64,000 nt of DNA, from the NCBI RefSeq assembly GCF_030272615.1, contig NC_081413.1:329122802-329186801 (forward strand), in the 5' to 3' direction. How positions within the stretch are numbered: the first letter of the stretch is position 1; each line of letters starts with the position of its first letter. The translations under genes and the position numbers were made by a program. Below the pieces are notes generated by a model that searched no databases, was not told the origin of the DNA, and worked only from the letters and a program-made list of their open reading frames with translations. This stretch comes from Cryptomeria japonica (lineage: Eukaryota; Streptophyta; Pinopsida; Cupressales; Cupressaceae). Shown piece by piece: positions 33,290 to 45,599 of the stretch.

Positions 33290-34060
33290 TGTGCAAACCT
33301 TGGAGGCTAGGTAGGGGCGATCGAATGCAGTGGCTTTCATAGATGCAAAGAAGAGAAAAGCAAGGTTTTAGAGGACATTCATGTTTCTGACTCCCCTAGA
33401 GTTTCGAAGGAGGAATTGTGTGCAGCTCGTGTTCTTCTTACACCTTCGATCTTTGATCCTCATCCTTTGGCTCCTCTCTTCATCAAAGGCTGTAGAAATA
33501 GGAAGAACCCTTTCCATACCTACTTAGATTTATACTTATTATCAAGTTATCACATATAGCCCTAAGACTTCACCTCATTTGCCTCAGCTAGACTCTTTCA
33601 CACCTGAGGTTGATCGAGCTGTTAAGCAAGTATGATCGCTAGGGGATTCTAAGGTTTGTTTGGTGAATGATCTAGTGGAATTTCATCTATCTGATTCTTA
33701 GATTGAATTTGTTTTGAGTGAGGTTGGGAATACATCTCTCCTTATTCGTTATTCGTTGTCTAAGTAAAAGGCCTTCGATTGATCAGTTCGTTGAGTGGAT
33801 GAAGATAACCTAGAACAACCTTTTCACTCCCGATATCGATATTCTAGATTTTGGATTTTCTTTGCCCAGATTCGCTTTTGTGGAGGACTGCATGTTTGTT
33901 AAGAAGAATGGTCCTCAGTTTTATGGTCAGACGACTTTTTTCTTCATTGAATGGTCTCCCTTCTTTGATTTCGTTGTTACTAAGATCACCTTCGTCCCAT
34001 CAAGATCAGACTGTATAATCTTTTGCTGATTATGCATGTGCTTGAGCTCCTTAAATGGTT
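33290..34060 (+). pseudogene. decayed LINE ORF1 fragment (DUF4283-like)
   Basis: Broken plus-strand reading resembles LINE ORF1: DSPRVSKEELCAARVL near 33390, then FAFVEDCMFVKKNGPQFYG and FFFIEWSPFF near 33865-33965, then a KIRLYNLLLIMH-like piece near 34003. This is the order seen in DUF4283 domains (compare DRGRVFEGGPYFYNQVGLF in LINE-1). Many stops and shifts; no ORF2 follows. Much older than LINE-1. Confidence 0.5.
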
Positions 34061-34414
34061 TCAAATGGCTCGAAATGAAATGAATACCTCCAAAATTCTT
34101 GCCAAGGAATCTTCCATAAAATACAATTGATCTGTGAGTAAGAAATTCTCTCCCTTCAGCCTCACAATTTTCTCCTCTTGATATCTTTCAGCATCATATG
34201 TCTCATCCTCTTCAAGCTCCTCTTCACTCGCCTCAACGTCCTCTTCTTCAACCGAATCCTCCTCATTTTTCCAGCCATCCCACTAATGTACGTAGTGTTT
34301 CATTTCAGTTTTCACATGCATAACACCACACTCGCAAATTATAAATTAACAAGAAATTCTTCCATGATGGAATCAGCTTCATCTTCTTCTTCCATCTCTG
34401 CTCAATCCAACCAG

Positions 34415-34427
34415 TGCTTTGATACCA
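34415..34427 (-). promoter_or_regulatory. primer binding site of an antisense LTR element
   Basis: tgctttgatacca is the reverse complement of TGGTATCAAAGCA, the Copia-type initiator tRNA-Met primer site, located two bases inside the LTR at 34430-34690. Confidence 0.7.
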
Positions 34428-34429
34428 AT

Positions 34430-34690
34430 TGTTAATTATAAAAGAGCAAAGAAAACATAAAACAATGAAACTAAAACAAACACCATACAACATAGAACAC
34501 AATAGTTTACGTGGTTCACATAACTAGCTACATCCACTAGAAAGCTGGGAAAACCTCTATTAATCAATATCAATCATACATCATACATGACTGCACACAA
34601 CATTTATAGAATCATATCCAGCTGTTGAATGAACAGTTAGGAAGGCAAATGGTTATGTGACGGTTGGGCTTCACATTCCCAACACTAACA
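34430..34690 (-). repeat. short antisense 5' LTR (Copia or TRIM-like)
   Basis: A 261-bp segment with inverted ends tgtta...taaca and a primer site abutting its left edge, so it is the 5' LTR of an element pointing left. Only a short leader is recognisable to the left; no gag or pol was found down to 34060, so the element is either truncated or a miniature (TRIM-type) form. Confidence 0.6.
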
Positions 34691-34838
34691 ACTAATAGCT
34701 CATTATTATTTTTTCTCATAAACTTTATTACAAGGTCTGCCATTCTATATGATTCAAATCTCATATATATAAAGCATGGTCCAGTCAACGTGGAAAATAT
34801 TCACCTTAGTATATATTTGACTATGTATAAATATATAT

Positions 34839-35162
34839 GTGTGTGTGTGTGTGTGTGCACATGCTTAATTAATATATAGAAAAACATATATATACCCAAA
34901 AAAATTAAATAAGGATTCATATAAGAGTAATTTCAATTTTAAGATTTTGTTTAAAAAGATGCCATACATATATGTATATGTGTGTGTGTATATATATATC
35001 TATGTATGTGTGTGTGCGCACGCACACACACTTAATTAACATATATATATATATATATATAATCATTTATGTATATTTTTTTATTTATCGATAAAAAGAA
35101 TTAAATAAGGATTCATATAAGAGTAATTTCATTTTTAACATTTTTTTTTGAAAGATGCCATA
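34839..35162 (+). repeat. 196-bp tandem duplication with microsatellites
   Basis: aattaaataaggattcatat starts at 34903 and again at 35099, each running to ...gatgccata. Each copy is preceded by a TG/CA run and a TA run (34839-34858; 35000-35062). Small indels separate the copies. Confidence 0.8.
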
Positions 35163-37537
35163 GTCCTAGACAGGGACACAACAAAACTCTAACAACTAGA
35201 CTGACTGTGTAGAATTAACTAGAAATAGACACTTAGTTTATGCCACCACGCCTTAAACCCTAACTCAACATAACAAGTCTAAAACTTAGAGAATTAAGCC
35301 AAAGGAACTAAAGCTCCCTAGCCCTAGCATCAACAAATCCACCAGAGTCGGCAACCAACAACCAACAAAGAGGGCACCAGATTAGAAACAACAACATTAG
35401 AAGACGAGCACAAAAGATGAGTCCCCAGCTAGAGCACATGAGCAAAGAGGGCAGTGAGAGGAATAATGTTGAAACACCCACCCCTAAGCCCCACACACAC
35501 CAACATAATCCATAAGAACGACCACAATAGAGGAAGAAGATGCCACGATAGAGGAAGAAGGAATTAAAGGCATAACAGACCTACGTGAGATAGACATTTT
35601 AAACTCAATCGTTAATATCAGTGTTACCACCATGATGTTGTTATGTCTAGTTTGAGGAAAAGGTTAGAGCCAATTATAGGCTTGATCTATTATTCATGCA
35701 CCATTTTGTGTACCTTGAGTTGGTCACATTTTGGCACTCTTTTGTTGATATTTTTGATACCTTATTATCTTGAAGGATGTTTAACCAAGGTCTTATTTAG
35801 AAATCCATGATGGCATTAGTCTTCCAAATATTAAATTATCTTTTAAAATAAAGGTCATTTAGTGTATGATTATACTTTTTCAATCTAGCAAAGTTTAATT
35901 TTTGTGTTTTGTTGTTAGGTTGTTAACCTAAGGTGGCACTATGTTGTCAAGGTGTTAAGACAATATTTTTGGTGAGGGCAATCTAAAGTTTAAGGACCCC
36001 TAGAAATATTTTCAAGGTATTATAATTGATTGTAAGCCTTCAATTTTCCTATCATCATGATAAAGTACCATAGAAAAACATATAATCATCATGTAATGAA
36101 ATACACATATCTTATTAAAAGTTCTAAAGCAATCCATTTACATAAGAAACTAACCTATAGAAATCTGAATTAGTCTTGTAGCAACCTTTAGATGTCCTAT
36201 AATATTTATCTTCAAGTCTAAAATCCATTTGAAACTAGCATCCTTCTTATGGTACTCTTCAAGAAAGAAAGTTGGCAAAAAAAATGCTAAAAATTGAGAA
36301 CCTAAAAACAAAAGAACGTTAAAGCCACAACCTTATGTTGTTTTTTATTGTCCATAAGATTTCTTATGGCAAGTAGATTCTCTTGCACCAAATTTGGAGT
36401 TTCGTTGGCATGTGATGTTCATGTGTGCACCTTTAATTGCTAAATTTTTTTGGGTGAGGCTAGAGATCTCTTAAGTTTTGAGATCAAGTGTTAGTATCTT
36501 TGCATAGTTTCAATAGGTAAAGGATAAGAATAAGTAATATAGCCCTAGAGTTGGACACAAGGTCAACATACTCACTAGAGAATAATCTAAATGGTATGGC
36601 AAACCTATTTTTAAAATATGCTAGAATTTATGCTTTATTTTCTCATGTTTTTTTTAGTTGTAAAGTCAACTTTGAGGATTAATTAGAGGAGTAAGGAACA
36701 TTGTTACTTGCCATGGGCTTATTCTCTTGATGTGGAAATGAATTTGATTCTTCCTCTAAATTTAGATGCTTACATATTTCCAAATTCTCTTATTTGTTAC
36801 AATTATATTTGACTTTTGAGATGAATAACTAGATGTTGAGATGACTTTTTATTGGCAATTAGAGGAGATCTAATTTTTATAGCCATATCATCAACACTTG
36901 GTGGTTTTGATATAAGGACATGATCTTTAGGATATCTCTCTATTTCTTGAGTTAGTTGATTTTCTATATGATGTGAAGAACTTTGCAAGGCTAACTTTTT
37001 TTGAGCATGTAGATTAGGGCATATGAACAAAAAAACTTTGGTGCAAGAGATAAACATTTAGGGAGCACATATAAAGGGGGATAGGTACCATGAGATATAT
37101 GGATGAGAAAGTCCAAAAGTCTAGTAGATGCAAAGGACTTAGAATTTTAGTAGAATTTTAGGCAAGTTGAAGCTTGGGAATGTTAAAGGAATGGTATTGG
37201 GGGATAGGGAACTTTGAAAAGGGGGCTTAGAGAGGAAAAGTGATCTTTTAGAAAAGACATGCCAGGGACAAGAAGTTGATAGGGATGTCAAGATGATAAA
37301 CTTTGAAACCTTGAAACTTTGACAAAATAACACTTCAATTTTTTTTAATAAGGATTTAAGTGGGTTATCAAGATTGAAAAGGAAGGTATACAAGTATGGA
37401 CAGATACGTAACTCTAAAAGGTTGAAAAAGCTCAAAACACTAAGAAAAACACAAAACAGATCCCAAGGTTAGAGCTTTTACAAATTTTTGCACCTTTTGA
37501 AACTTAGGAGACTCATTTCAATGATGACTCTTATTTG

Positions 37538-37538
<1 letters not shown>
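35163..37538. other. intergenic, no gene seen
   Basis: No supported coding region. 35165-35520 is more CA-rich and on the minus strand resembles GC-balanced LINE or leader DNA, but I could not assign it. Confidence 0.4.

Positions 37539-37628
<90 letters not shown>
37539..37628. repeat. (TA)n microsatellite, ~45 units
   Basis: Ninety bases of uninterrupted TA. The Tyr-Ile repeat ORF across it is an artefact. Perfect self-complementarity makes it cruciform-prone. Confidence 0.97.
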
Positions 37629-37631
<3 letters not shown>

Positions 37632-37987
37632 CCAAGTGTACAAACTTTGGAACAAAACAAAAGAAAAGGTATGACATTTTAGCTTCCTAAATTGTACTCG
37701 CCTACAATTTGGACCTCACTTAGGCTTCACTTTGGCATTCATCCTCTAAGGCCTGATTAAAGCACCGATTCTGCTCACACTAGTTACCAAACTCAAATTT
37801 TTCACTATCTGCACTTTCTCCCCCTTAATCTTGGAGCCCTGATGTCCACTTGACCATGGTGCCCGACACCATGGCCCTCTAATAAAGGGCCTGATTTGGG
37901 GCCTTATAACGGTCACCCAATTTGGGCAAGGACCTAGATCCAGTGTCGGCCTATGTTATAAACTCAATTTTTTTTTCGATTAGTGAG

Positions 37988-37996
37988 TATAAAAGG
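37988..37996 (+). promoter_or_regulatory. isolated TATA box, possibly of an LTR
   Basis: tataaaagg followed by C/T-rich DNA and a ~300-bp leader-like stretch (38010-38400) with no ORF. The layout is like an LTR promoter, but no terminal repeats or primer site were found. Confidence 0.3.
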
Positions 37997-38399
37997 AGGT
38001 CTACCCCTCTCATTTCAATACCTAATCAATCAATTTATCATCCTACACTCTAGCAAAATTAAGTGAGCAAGAAATCAATCTTCTATCAAGCATTGGAGCA
38101 GAAGTCAAGATTCAAGCATTAGAGATGACATTCATGTTCTATGTTTTATGAATACTATCTAAATGAAACCCTAATTTCTTAGGAAAACAAACAAAACTTC
38201 ATTAAAGGAACAAGTACAAAGATGCATTTTGGAGGATCGACAAGGTTCACAGAGACGAACAAGTTCACCTTTTGACGGTGAAAAGTTCGGAGGACCAAGG
38301 CGACCACCACCATGGTCTTGACAAATTAGGCCAAATTTCTGGGAACAGATTCAAACCTTCATCTTCTGCTCAGATCTAGGTTTGTGGCTCCGTATGATG

Positions 38400-40560
38400 A
38401 CTGTAGCTTATTGTTTCCATCCAATTGCTTCAATAACTCACTATTTTACCCTAATCTTTAATTAACTCAAATTCAATTCAATTCAAGGGAAATAAGAGCC
38501 CCATTTATGAGGCTTGGATTTCGATTAGAATCTTGGTCTATTAGGTTTAGATCTATCAAATTCCTAAATTTCCCTAATGTGATGGAAATTGAGCAAAATT
38601 AGTGGTTTTATTAAATTCTATGGTGAAACCCTAATTTTTCACCCATTACTGACACATAAAAATGGTGTGCCATGGAATGAATATCCCTAAATCCTTGGCT
38701 CTGTATTAAAGAGTTTTCGTTTTAAAGCTTATGGTCCATATGAACTAGCTAAATGATTATGTGGGTTTAAAATAAAACCCTCCAATATAAAAAAAAGTAC
38801 CTAATATATTGAATAATCTAATATCATCACAGTGTAGTCATAAAGTGTTTTTTAAGGTATGATATTATATTTGAACATTGATCAATTATACATTTATCAT
38901 TAAAATTCTAGAGCATACAAGAAGCATTTGATAAGAACATTTCAATTTGTGATCTTTAACAAGAATAATGCTTTGCATTAGAATTAATATTAGATCACTT
39001 TGATTATTGTTGGTTGTCTATTGATCTTTATCACAATTGAAAAGCCAGTCTAATCAAGGGGGTCAACCTAGAAGAACTTGATCCTTGTGATCTAATGATC
39101 TCCCTAACACATTTTTAAATATTAACAGTCCATGACATTTAGTGAGAAGCATAGATCATAATGAATTGGATAATAAAAGTATTCACTATCATATTAAGAC
39201 TACACATTAGGGATTAGATCCACATGCCACACAATTGATACATAGTCATAGAATCAACCTTCAACGAGATATAAGTTTGCATAGATATTTAAAACAAAGT
39301 GTATCAATTTTTAATATCAAGACAAGTGGAATTTATTTTTAATATTGAGACAAGTTGAATTTAACATTGCATGAGGTGTTATTCTTCATCGCAATTCCAT
39401 AAACTAAGTGCGCTATTCCTTTGCATTTCATTTCCTAAATTAACATCAATTTATGTGTAATTATTATTTTCAATTGTCATTTTAATTAATCTAAATTAAT
39501 TTATATAGGTATGTACACATTTAATTTAAATAGAGCAAATTAAATTAGAATTTTTTTTTTTTTCCCTTTCCAAATATGACATCTTGAAATATTGCAAAAC
39601 CATAGTCATATTTTCTTATACTATTTGCGAACACATCTATATATAAAAACATACCAAAAATGTGTACAAATGGGTGTTTAGTTGGATCATAATGACCATT
39701 CGAATGAAGGGAAGTTAGCTAAATTTAAATGCAAATTTCAAAAATCAAGTACAAATATACCAATTCATAGTTGAACTCATAGAAATTATTCAAGATATTA
39801 GAACAATTCAATAGTTATAGTGGGAGCAAACAAATGTGATTTGTATAAGAAGATGAATAGAAATAGATAAGGGTTGGGGGCCTAGCTTGATTGGCAAAAA
39901 AAATAGAAATAAATAAAATGTAGATAAATATATAAACATATGCATATATGAAAATAATACTACAAATGAATCAACTTTATATAAGATTAAACAATTTATT
40001 AATATAATAAAATATTTTTTATAAATATATACAAAATAAATTAAAAAATAACATAATCATGCACCATCACAACTTTACATTAAGTCAAAGGCATAATAAA
40101 AAACCACATTTAACTAAAGTTAAACAACACCTTTTAACATTTGTAAAAGCACATTTAACCAAGAAATTTAAAAAACCATTGGGCCCATACTTTACATAGA
40201 AACTGGGTGGCCCTACTTGTTTTCCAAGGGAAGAGATAAGGCAGATGTGGTGGCATTCCTCAATATGATTTTAGAAGGCAGGGTGGGACAGTTGACACCA
40301 AGATAGAGAGGGTGGTCGTTGTGCATATCGTAAAGACAAGCAGCCATTAATCCCTGCTCGTACCATGGAAGGAGCTCCTGCGACTAAATTCAACAAAAGG
40401 CACGAACCCCTGTCGGGAGCGTCATCACAATGAGGACGGGCGCGGCACAGGTAAACTCAATAAAATCCAAAGATTTCATATGGGAGCGTGGTGTTTTTGG
40501 CTTTCCTTTCCCCGACAATCTTACAAGGTTGAATTCGACTTTAGCAGCAGATTCTTAAGT
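38400..40560. other. intergenic AT-rich upstream region of the BG1-like gene
   Basis: No coding region. From about 40190 the DNA becomes GC-richer, as expected near a gene promoter. A short tRNA-SINE-like string (gggcctagcttgattggca) at 39878 is too small to call. Confidence 0.4.
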
Positions 40561-40570
40561 TACGGATTCA

Positions 40571-40717
40571 GAGACACAAACTCCATGGATTTTGTGTTGT
40601 CTCACAGTGAAAATGGTAAAAAGAGACATAGATTTAGCAGGTAACATGTGAGTGGGTTTTGGGTCCTGGGTTTTGGATTTTGGGTCTTGTGACTCTCCTT
40701 CCACGTCTATATATACA
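40571..40717 (+). promoter_or_regulatory. putative promoter of the BG1-like gene
   Basis: TATA box tatatataca at 40708-40717, the only good one upstream of the ORF. Three AuxRE-type hexamers precede it: gagaca 40571-40576, tgtctc 40598-40603 and gagaca 40623-40628. The first two form an everted pair with a 21-bp gap. AuxREs bind ARF transcription factors; rice BG1 is reported to be auxin-responsive, so this is plausible but unproven. Confidence 0.5.
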
Positions 40718-40773
40718 GCCAAGGGTCTCTGTATCAGTATAATTACAGTTGGGGTATCGTGTGAATAACCACT

Positions 40774-40996
40774 AGCATTTCAATTTTGTAATATCCATTA
40801 GCATTTCAATTTTGTAATACCCACGAGTAGCATTTCAATTTTGCGACACCCATTAGCATTTTTATTTTGCAATATTTCAATTTCGCATTACCCATTAGCA
40901 TTTCAAATTTGCAATACCCATTTGTAGCGTTTCAATTTCGCAATACCCCTTAGCATTTCAATTTTGCAATACCCATTTGTAGCATTTCAATTTTGA
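40774..40996 (+). repeat. minisatellite in the presumed 5'UTR of the BG1-like gene
   Basis: Eight or nine units built on agcatttcaattttgcaataccc start at 40774, 40800, 40829, 40855, ~40872, 40897, 40926, 40952 and 40981, with spacings mostly alternating 26 and 29 bp. It lies between the TATA box and the start codon, so it should be transcribed. Confidence 0.85.
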
Positions 40997-41034
40997 GGGA
41001 CAAGAACTCGCCTACACATTCCAGAGTGATCATC

Positions 41035-41043
41035 ATGAATTGA
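41035..41043 (+). other. two-codon upstream ORF
   Basis: ATG-AAT-TGA, 32 bases before the main ATG. Minimal uORFs can lower initiation at the main start. Confidence 0.4.
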
Positions 41044-41075
41044 GAGTGGTGGGTTTTCTTTAGATATCTTACCTA

Positions 41076-42089
41076 ATGGGAGACTGGATTGCTGATGAAA
41101 GGCGGAGGAGGGGGCCATCATTTTCTTCGGCCCTCCTGGATGCGATTTCAAGGGCAACAGAGAGTTCCCAAGATGAGGTCTCCACCCATCCTCTCTCATT
41201 ACCCAACAAGCCTAAGCTTGGGATTGATGGCCAAGGTCATTATGCACGCGCAGAGCAGTTGTCTTTCAAGTACAATTCCATCAATGCCCTCCAAGTGCGC
41301 ACTAGGCCAGATTCTTCATCTGGCGGGGACCGCCGACACTGCTGTTGTGGCTCATCTTCCTGCAAATGGAGGAATGCGGGAACTTCCACTTCCACTTCCA
41401 CTGCTATTGCCTCTTCCAATCCTAGGCCTGCTTATGCTTCGCAGGGGGCAAAGGTTATGCCTAAAGTGAAGGAGCCAAAGCTCAAGCCCAGCAAGGCTAT
41501 GTCGCCAGGAAGTAGGCTAGCAAGTATTCTGAACTCTGTTCTGGTGTCCAGTTGGAGCAAGAGTAAGTCACAGCGCGAAGAATTGAAAGGCGCTTCGGAC
41601 TCTGCAAGCAATTCAACATCCTCTTCCCATTCCCATTCCTTCTTTTCTCGTTCAATGTCCTCCACCTCTGCCTCCACCCTATCCACCCCTGCCTCCACCT
41701 CATCCTCATCCTCACTCTACAAGCCTAAATCTAAGGACCAACATCTTGCAAAGGTGTCTAAGAGGAGTAGTGATACTCCCCCATCTTATCATACAAAGTA
41801 CAAGTCTTCTTCCTCTTCCTCTGCCTCTGCCTCTGCCACTGCCACTGCCAACAAGGAAAAGAATGGGAAGATCCGAAGCTGGGTATTATTTGAGAAGAAT
41901 GTTGTGGCTTCTTCATTGAGAAATTACTCCACCAAGGTCGACAACAGCAGAAATTTGGATGAGGAGGATGCAGACAGTGATTCAAGCTCTGACCTCTTTG
42001 AGCTTAACAGCATCTACTCCAGAGATCTTCCTGTTTATGAGACTACCCATTTGGAGACCAACAAAGCTATTGCCAAAGGACTTCTGTGA
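41076..42089 (+). CDS. BG1-like: BIG GRAIN 1-like protein
   Basis: A 337-residue single-exon ORF, the only convincing host gene here. The N-terminus has the family block RGPSFSSALLDAISRATE (residues ~13-30). The C-terminus has the second block SDSSSDLFELNSI followed by DLPVYETTHLETNKAIAKG. Between them is a long Ser/Thr-rich, probably disordered region with low-complexity runs (STSTSTSTA, SASASATATAN). No signal peptide or transmembrane helix is seen. BG1 of rice is a plant-specific membrane-associated positive regulator of auxin response and transport that affects organ and grain size; the two end blocks define the family. The ATG at 41076 is the first in frame and precedes the conserved block by 12 residues. 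Upstream are a TATA box, AuxRE-like hexamers and a transcribed minisatellite. The frame is intact, and the gene is isolated among repeats. Confidence 0.88.
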   Translation: MGDWIADERRRRGPSFSSALLDAISRATESSQDEVSTHPLSLPNKPKLGIDGQGHYARAEQLSFKYNSINALQVRTRPDSSSGGDRRHCCCGSSSCKWRNAGTSTSTSTAIASSNPRPAYASQGAKVMPKVKEPKLKPSKAMSPGSRLASILNSVLVSSWSKSKSQREELKGASDSASNSTSSSHSHSFFSRSMSSTSASTLSTPASTSSSSSLYKPKSKDQHLAKVSKRSSDTPPSYHTKYKSSSSSSASASATATANKEKNGKIRSWVLFEKNVVASSLRNYSTKVDNSRNLDEEDADSDSSSDLFELNSIYSRDLPVYETTHLETNKAIAKGLL

Positions 42090-43479
42090 TACACATTACA
42101 GTTTTTTTTTGTAATTTCAATTCTACTAGTTCTTATTTCATGTCACTTCTACCTCAACTCACCTTAACAAAGGTTGGCTCATGTTTTTTGTGAAATCTAC
42201 AGAACTTTTAATCTTCAATTACAAGGGGTATCCAGTTAATTATTCTGAGAATAGATAGTGCAGAGAGATAAAGAGTCTTGTGTTTTGCAAATGGGCTATA
42301 AAAGAATGTTTAAATTCACACCATCAGAGTGTAAATGGCATGTGGCAAAGCATGAATTGAACTTTCTTCCTCCTTTTGCCTTTAATTTCTCATTCTTTAA
42401 ACACGACAATGCTTGCCTTTACTCTGTTTGGGTGGAGGTAATTTCTCTTGGTTAGTCTCATTTAGATAGCCTATCAAAGAATCTATATTTTTAAGAATAA
42501 TTTTAAATCGTTTTATTTATTATTCTTAGTTCGTTCGTTCTTTCTTTCTTTCTTTTCTCTTTTTTATCAATTTGGAAATTTAGTCTGATTGGAGGTGGAG
42601 TGGTTATCTGTGGAGGGCGTTTTTTTCTTTTCTTTTTCTTTTATCTTGGTCATTATCACTCTTTTGCACTAACACAGACGTGTTTTTAGAGGATTTATTT
42701 TCATCATGGACATTATCACTCCTAAATTAACACATATGATCCGAACTTGTGAGCTTAGTGACCCAATAAAGACACAATGATACAATAAAGGTTTGAATCT
42801 TGGTAGACTTGACCACACCCTTAACAGCTTTATGTAGTTAATTTAGTATTAGATAAAATATAATAAAAATGTCTCAAATTTTTATAATGATTGTATTTCA
42901 TTTCATTATTGAAATGTTTCAACCTCATGTGTGTTTCATCAATTTGTCTTTGCATATAGTTATTTTGAAAGTTATCAAATAAAAATGTAGATAATATTAT
43001 GCAACATTCCGACAAAAATGTTTGTCATTTTTTTTCTCTTAACATCTATTTATTATTGATGTCTATGACTAACAATATACATATCATTTGAACCAAAGAT
43101 CACCAACAACATTAGATCTTGCTAGCTATTATCTCTAGGAATAGTCCTATACATTTTTTTTTGCTCTTGAGGACATTCCATGGGTACATTATTATTGCAA
43201 AACATTTGGTGATCCATACTTCATTAAATTGCTGCCCATTTTGAGCATTGAAGGATATTGCATCTAAATATACACAAGTACATTTGCATTGGATCTATAT
43301 GAATATCTATATAGTTGGACTTTTCACTATTACACTTATATGGTTATTTGCTCACTACTTGCAAATATACGAACATCATGAATTAGATTTTGTTTTCTCT
43401 TCTTAAATACATTTATAAGTTAGGCTTCAAGCCATTGAATTTTGTCTCAACATCATTTAGAAAGCCAATTTAACAAGTT
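42090..43479. other. 3' flank of the BG1-like gene and intergenic DNA
   Basis: T-rich 3'UTR-like sequence follows the stop; no clear AATAAA was picked. A (TTCG/TTTC)n tract lies at 42535-42560. No other gene seen. Confidence 0.45.
42749..42840 (+). repeat. possible tRNA-derived SINE fragment
   Basis: A box-A-like gtgagcttagtgac (42749) is followed ~30 bp later by a box-B-like ggtttgaatct (42790-42800), the arrangement of a tRNA-type Pol III promoter. No TSD or tail identified. Confidence 0.3.
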
Positions 43480-45125
43480 TGTAACACCTTTATCCAACTG
43501 TTGGTTATTACCATGACCACTATTAATCTAGTTGTCACCTATAGCCAAATTCTTACTGTAGATCATAAGTGAGAGTGTTTGGATGGTTATAGGGACCTTT
43601 GCATTCATTTACAATATTTTCTTCTTAAGATTCTTAAGTTTGAATCTTATATTTTTTAATTTTCAACCATTCACTAACATTCCTTAGCAAATCTTATATA
43701 TGCTATATGACTCACTAGCATCTTTATCCAAGTGTTGGTTATTATCATGAACATCATTAATTTAGTTGTCATCTATAACCATATTCTCAAAATATGAACT
43801 TATGATTATAGATTATAAGTCATATTGCTTGGATGGTTATACATTTGTATTCATTTAGACCATTTTATCCCTAAGATTCTTAAATTTCACTAACATTCCT
43901 TAGCTATCTATCTAATTAAATTTTTATGAGTCTCTAGCTCCTTTATCCAAGTTTTGGTTATTATCATGACCATTATTAATCTAATTGTCACCTATAACCA
44001 TATTCTTGAAATATGAATTTATGATTGTAGATCATAAGTGATACTACTAGGATGGTTTATATACCTTTGCATTCATTTATAATATTTTATCCTTGAGACT
44101 CTTATGTTTAAATCTTTATTTTTTTAAGATTCTTATGTTCAAATTTTATTCTTTTAATTTGTAGTCATTCACTAACATTCCTTGTAAATCTTATATATTT
44201 TTCAATTTATATTTTTAGCATCTCTATCCAACTGTTGATTATTACCATGGACGATATTAATCTATTTGTCACATATAGCCATATTCTTGAGAGATGAATT
44301 GTTAGTGTAAAAGAGTTATTACTAAACTAGTTAGCTTGTAGCCTACCTAGGAAAGTTGTATTCACACCACTCTTAAGCTCACTTAAGAGACATCACTTTT
44401 TGTCTCGCTTCATGTGGACTCACCAAGTGTCCCAAGATTTGTCTATAGAGTCTCACACATGTTTCACTTTTAGAGGGGTAGTCAGAGTTCCATTCCTACC
44501 TTCTCACCTCCTCATCTTTGCCTTTATAAGCAAGCCTCTTTTGTACAATTTACATCTCATGCTTATGGTAGTTTCTCATCTTGCATATTCTTGTTTGTAG
44601 ATTGTTTTGAGTTTACAAGACCATCTTGGCTGGTCGAACATGATTTTAGGATTGTAGATCACAAGTGGTGCCACTTGAGTGGTTATATAGACCTTTACAT
44701 TCATTTATAACACTTTTTCCCTAAGATTCCTAAGTTTGAATATTATATTCTTTAAATTTGTAGTTTTTTATTAACATTCCTTAATAAAATACTATATTAT
44801 TAATAATGTCATGACTGTCTAGCATCTTTATCCAAGCATTGATAATCACCATGGCCATTATTGATCTAGTTGTCACCTACAACCATATTCTCAATATATG
44901 AATTTATGATTGTAGATCATAAGTGATACTACTTGGATGGTTGCATAGATCTTTGTATTTGTTTATAGCATTTTCTCCCTAAGATTATTATTCAATCTTA
45001 TATTTTTAATTTCCAGTCATTCGCTAACATTCCTTAGTGAATCTTTTTTCCCCTTTAATTCTAGAGATTCTAGCATTACTATCCAAGTGTTAGTTGTTAT
45101 CATAAGCATTATTAGTTCTTGTCAA
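43480..45125 (+). repeat. ~250-bp tandem repeat, about six copies
   Basis: Copies start with a (t)atccaagtgttggttatta-like phrase near 43489, 43723, 43942, 44222, 44824 and 45079. Each continues with cacctataaccatattct, then gattgtagatcataagtg and cattcactaacattcctta. Spacing is 220-280 bp except for the copy holding the solo LTR at 44300-44640. Copies are clearly diverged, so the array is old. Confidence 0.85.
44300..44640 (+). repeat. solo LTR inside the tandem repeat
   Basis: A 341-bp segment starting tgttagtgtaaaag and ending ctggtcgaaca. It interrupts a repeat unit exactly: the unit sequence 'gatgaat' stops at 44299 and resumes 'tgatt...attgtagatcac'. Flanking pentamers tgaat/tgatt are a TSD with one mismatch. 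It has an internal TATA-like ctttataagc near 44520. No internal region, so it is a solo LTR left by recombination. Confidence 0.75.
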
Positions 45126-45585
45126 GGCAGGATACTATTGCATTCATTCAATTTTATTTTTCTATTAGCTTAAGCAGTCATTAGAAAGAATTTAAATTAT
45201 TGAACAAAATTTTTATATTCTATATTTAATTTTTATTTAAAATGATTGTAAAAAATCATTTTTCTTTCCTTTTATTGGTCTATACAAGTATACAATTAAA
45301 AAAAATTCAGAAAAAAAATGTACAACTTATTGCATCATCTTCCCACTCCACGTTATTACACCTTAGGCTGGAACAAATAAATTCATGAGGCAAATTGTAT
45401 TGTCAAAACCCAATATAGGTCAATAGTGTGCACTTTGGGAAAAGCATTGAATAAATGCGTACAATTAGAAAAAAAATCTTCCATATGGATGTTCAACATT
45501 ATTTGATGGAAAGTTGTTTTCCTTTTATTTCGTAATATTCTAAGATTTTAAAATTTCAAAAGTTATTATTTCAGTATTCTATTTT

Positions 45586-45599
45586 AACATTATAAGTTT
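45586..45599 (+). repeat. LINE-2 target-site duplication, left copy
   Basis: aacattataagttt, identical to 55300-55313; allowing one extra T the match extends to 17 bases. Confidence 0.8.

Noticed and set aside
37488-37682. Tyr/Ile-repeat ORF
   Set aside because: Translation of the (TA)n microsatellite.
40774-40996. CRISPR-like array
   Set aside because: Regular units but no unique spacers of constant length, AT-rich plant promoter context and no cas genes; it is a minisatellite.
41432-41985. Glu/Arg- and Trp/Gln-rich ORFs on the minus strand
   Set aside because: Antisense shadows of the Ser/Thr-rich BG1-like coding sequence.
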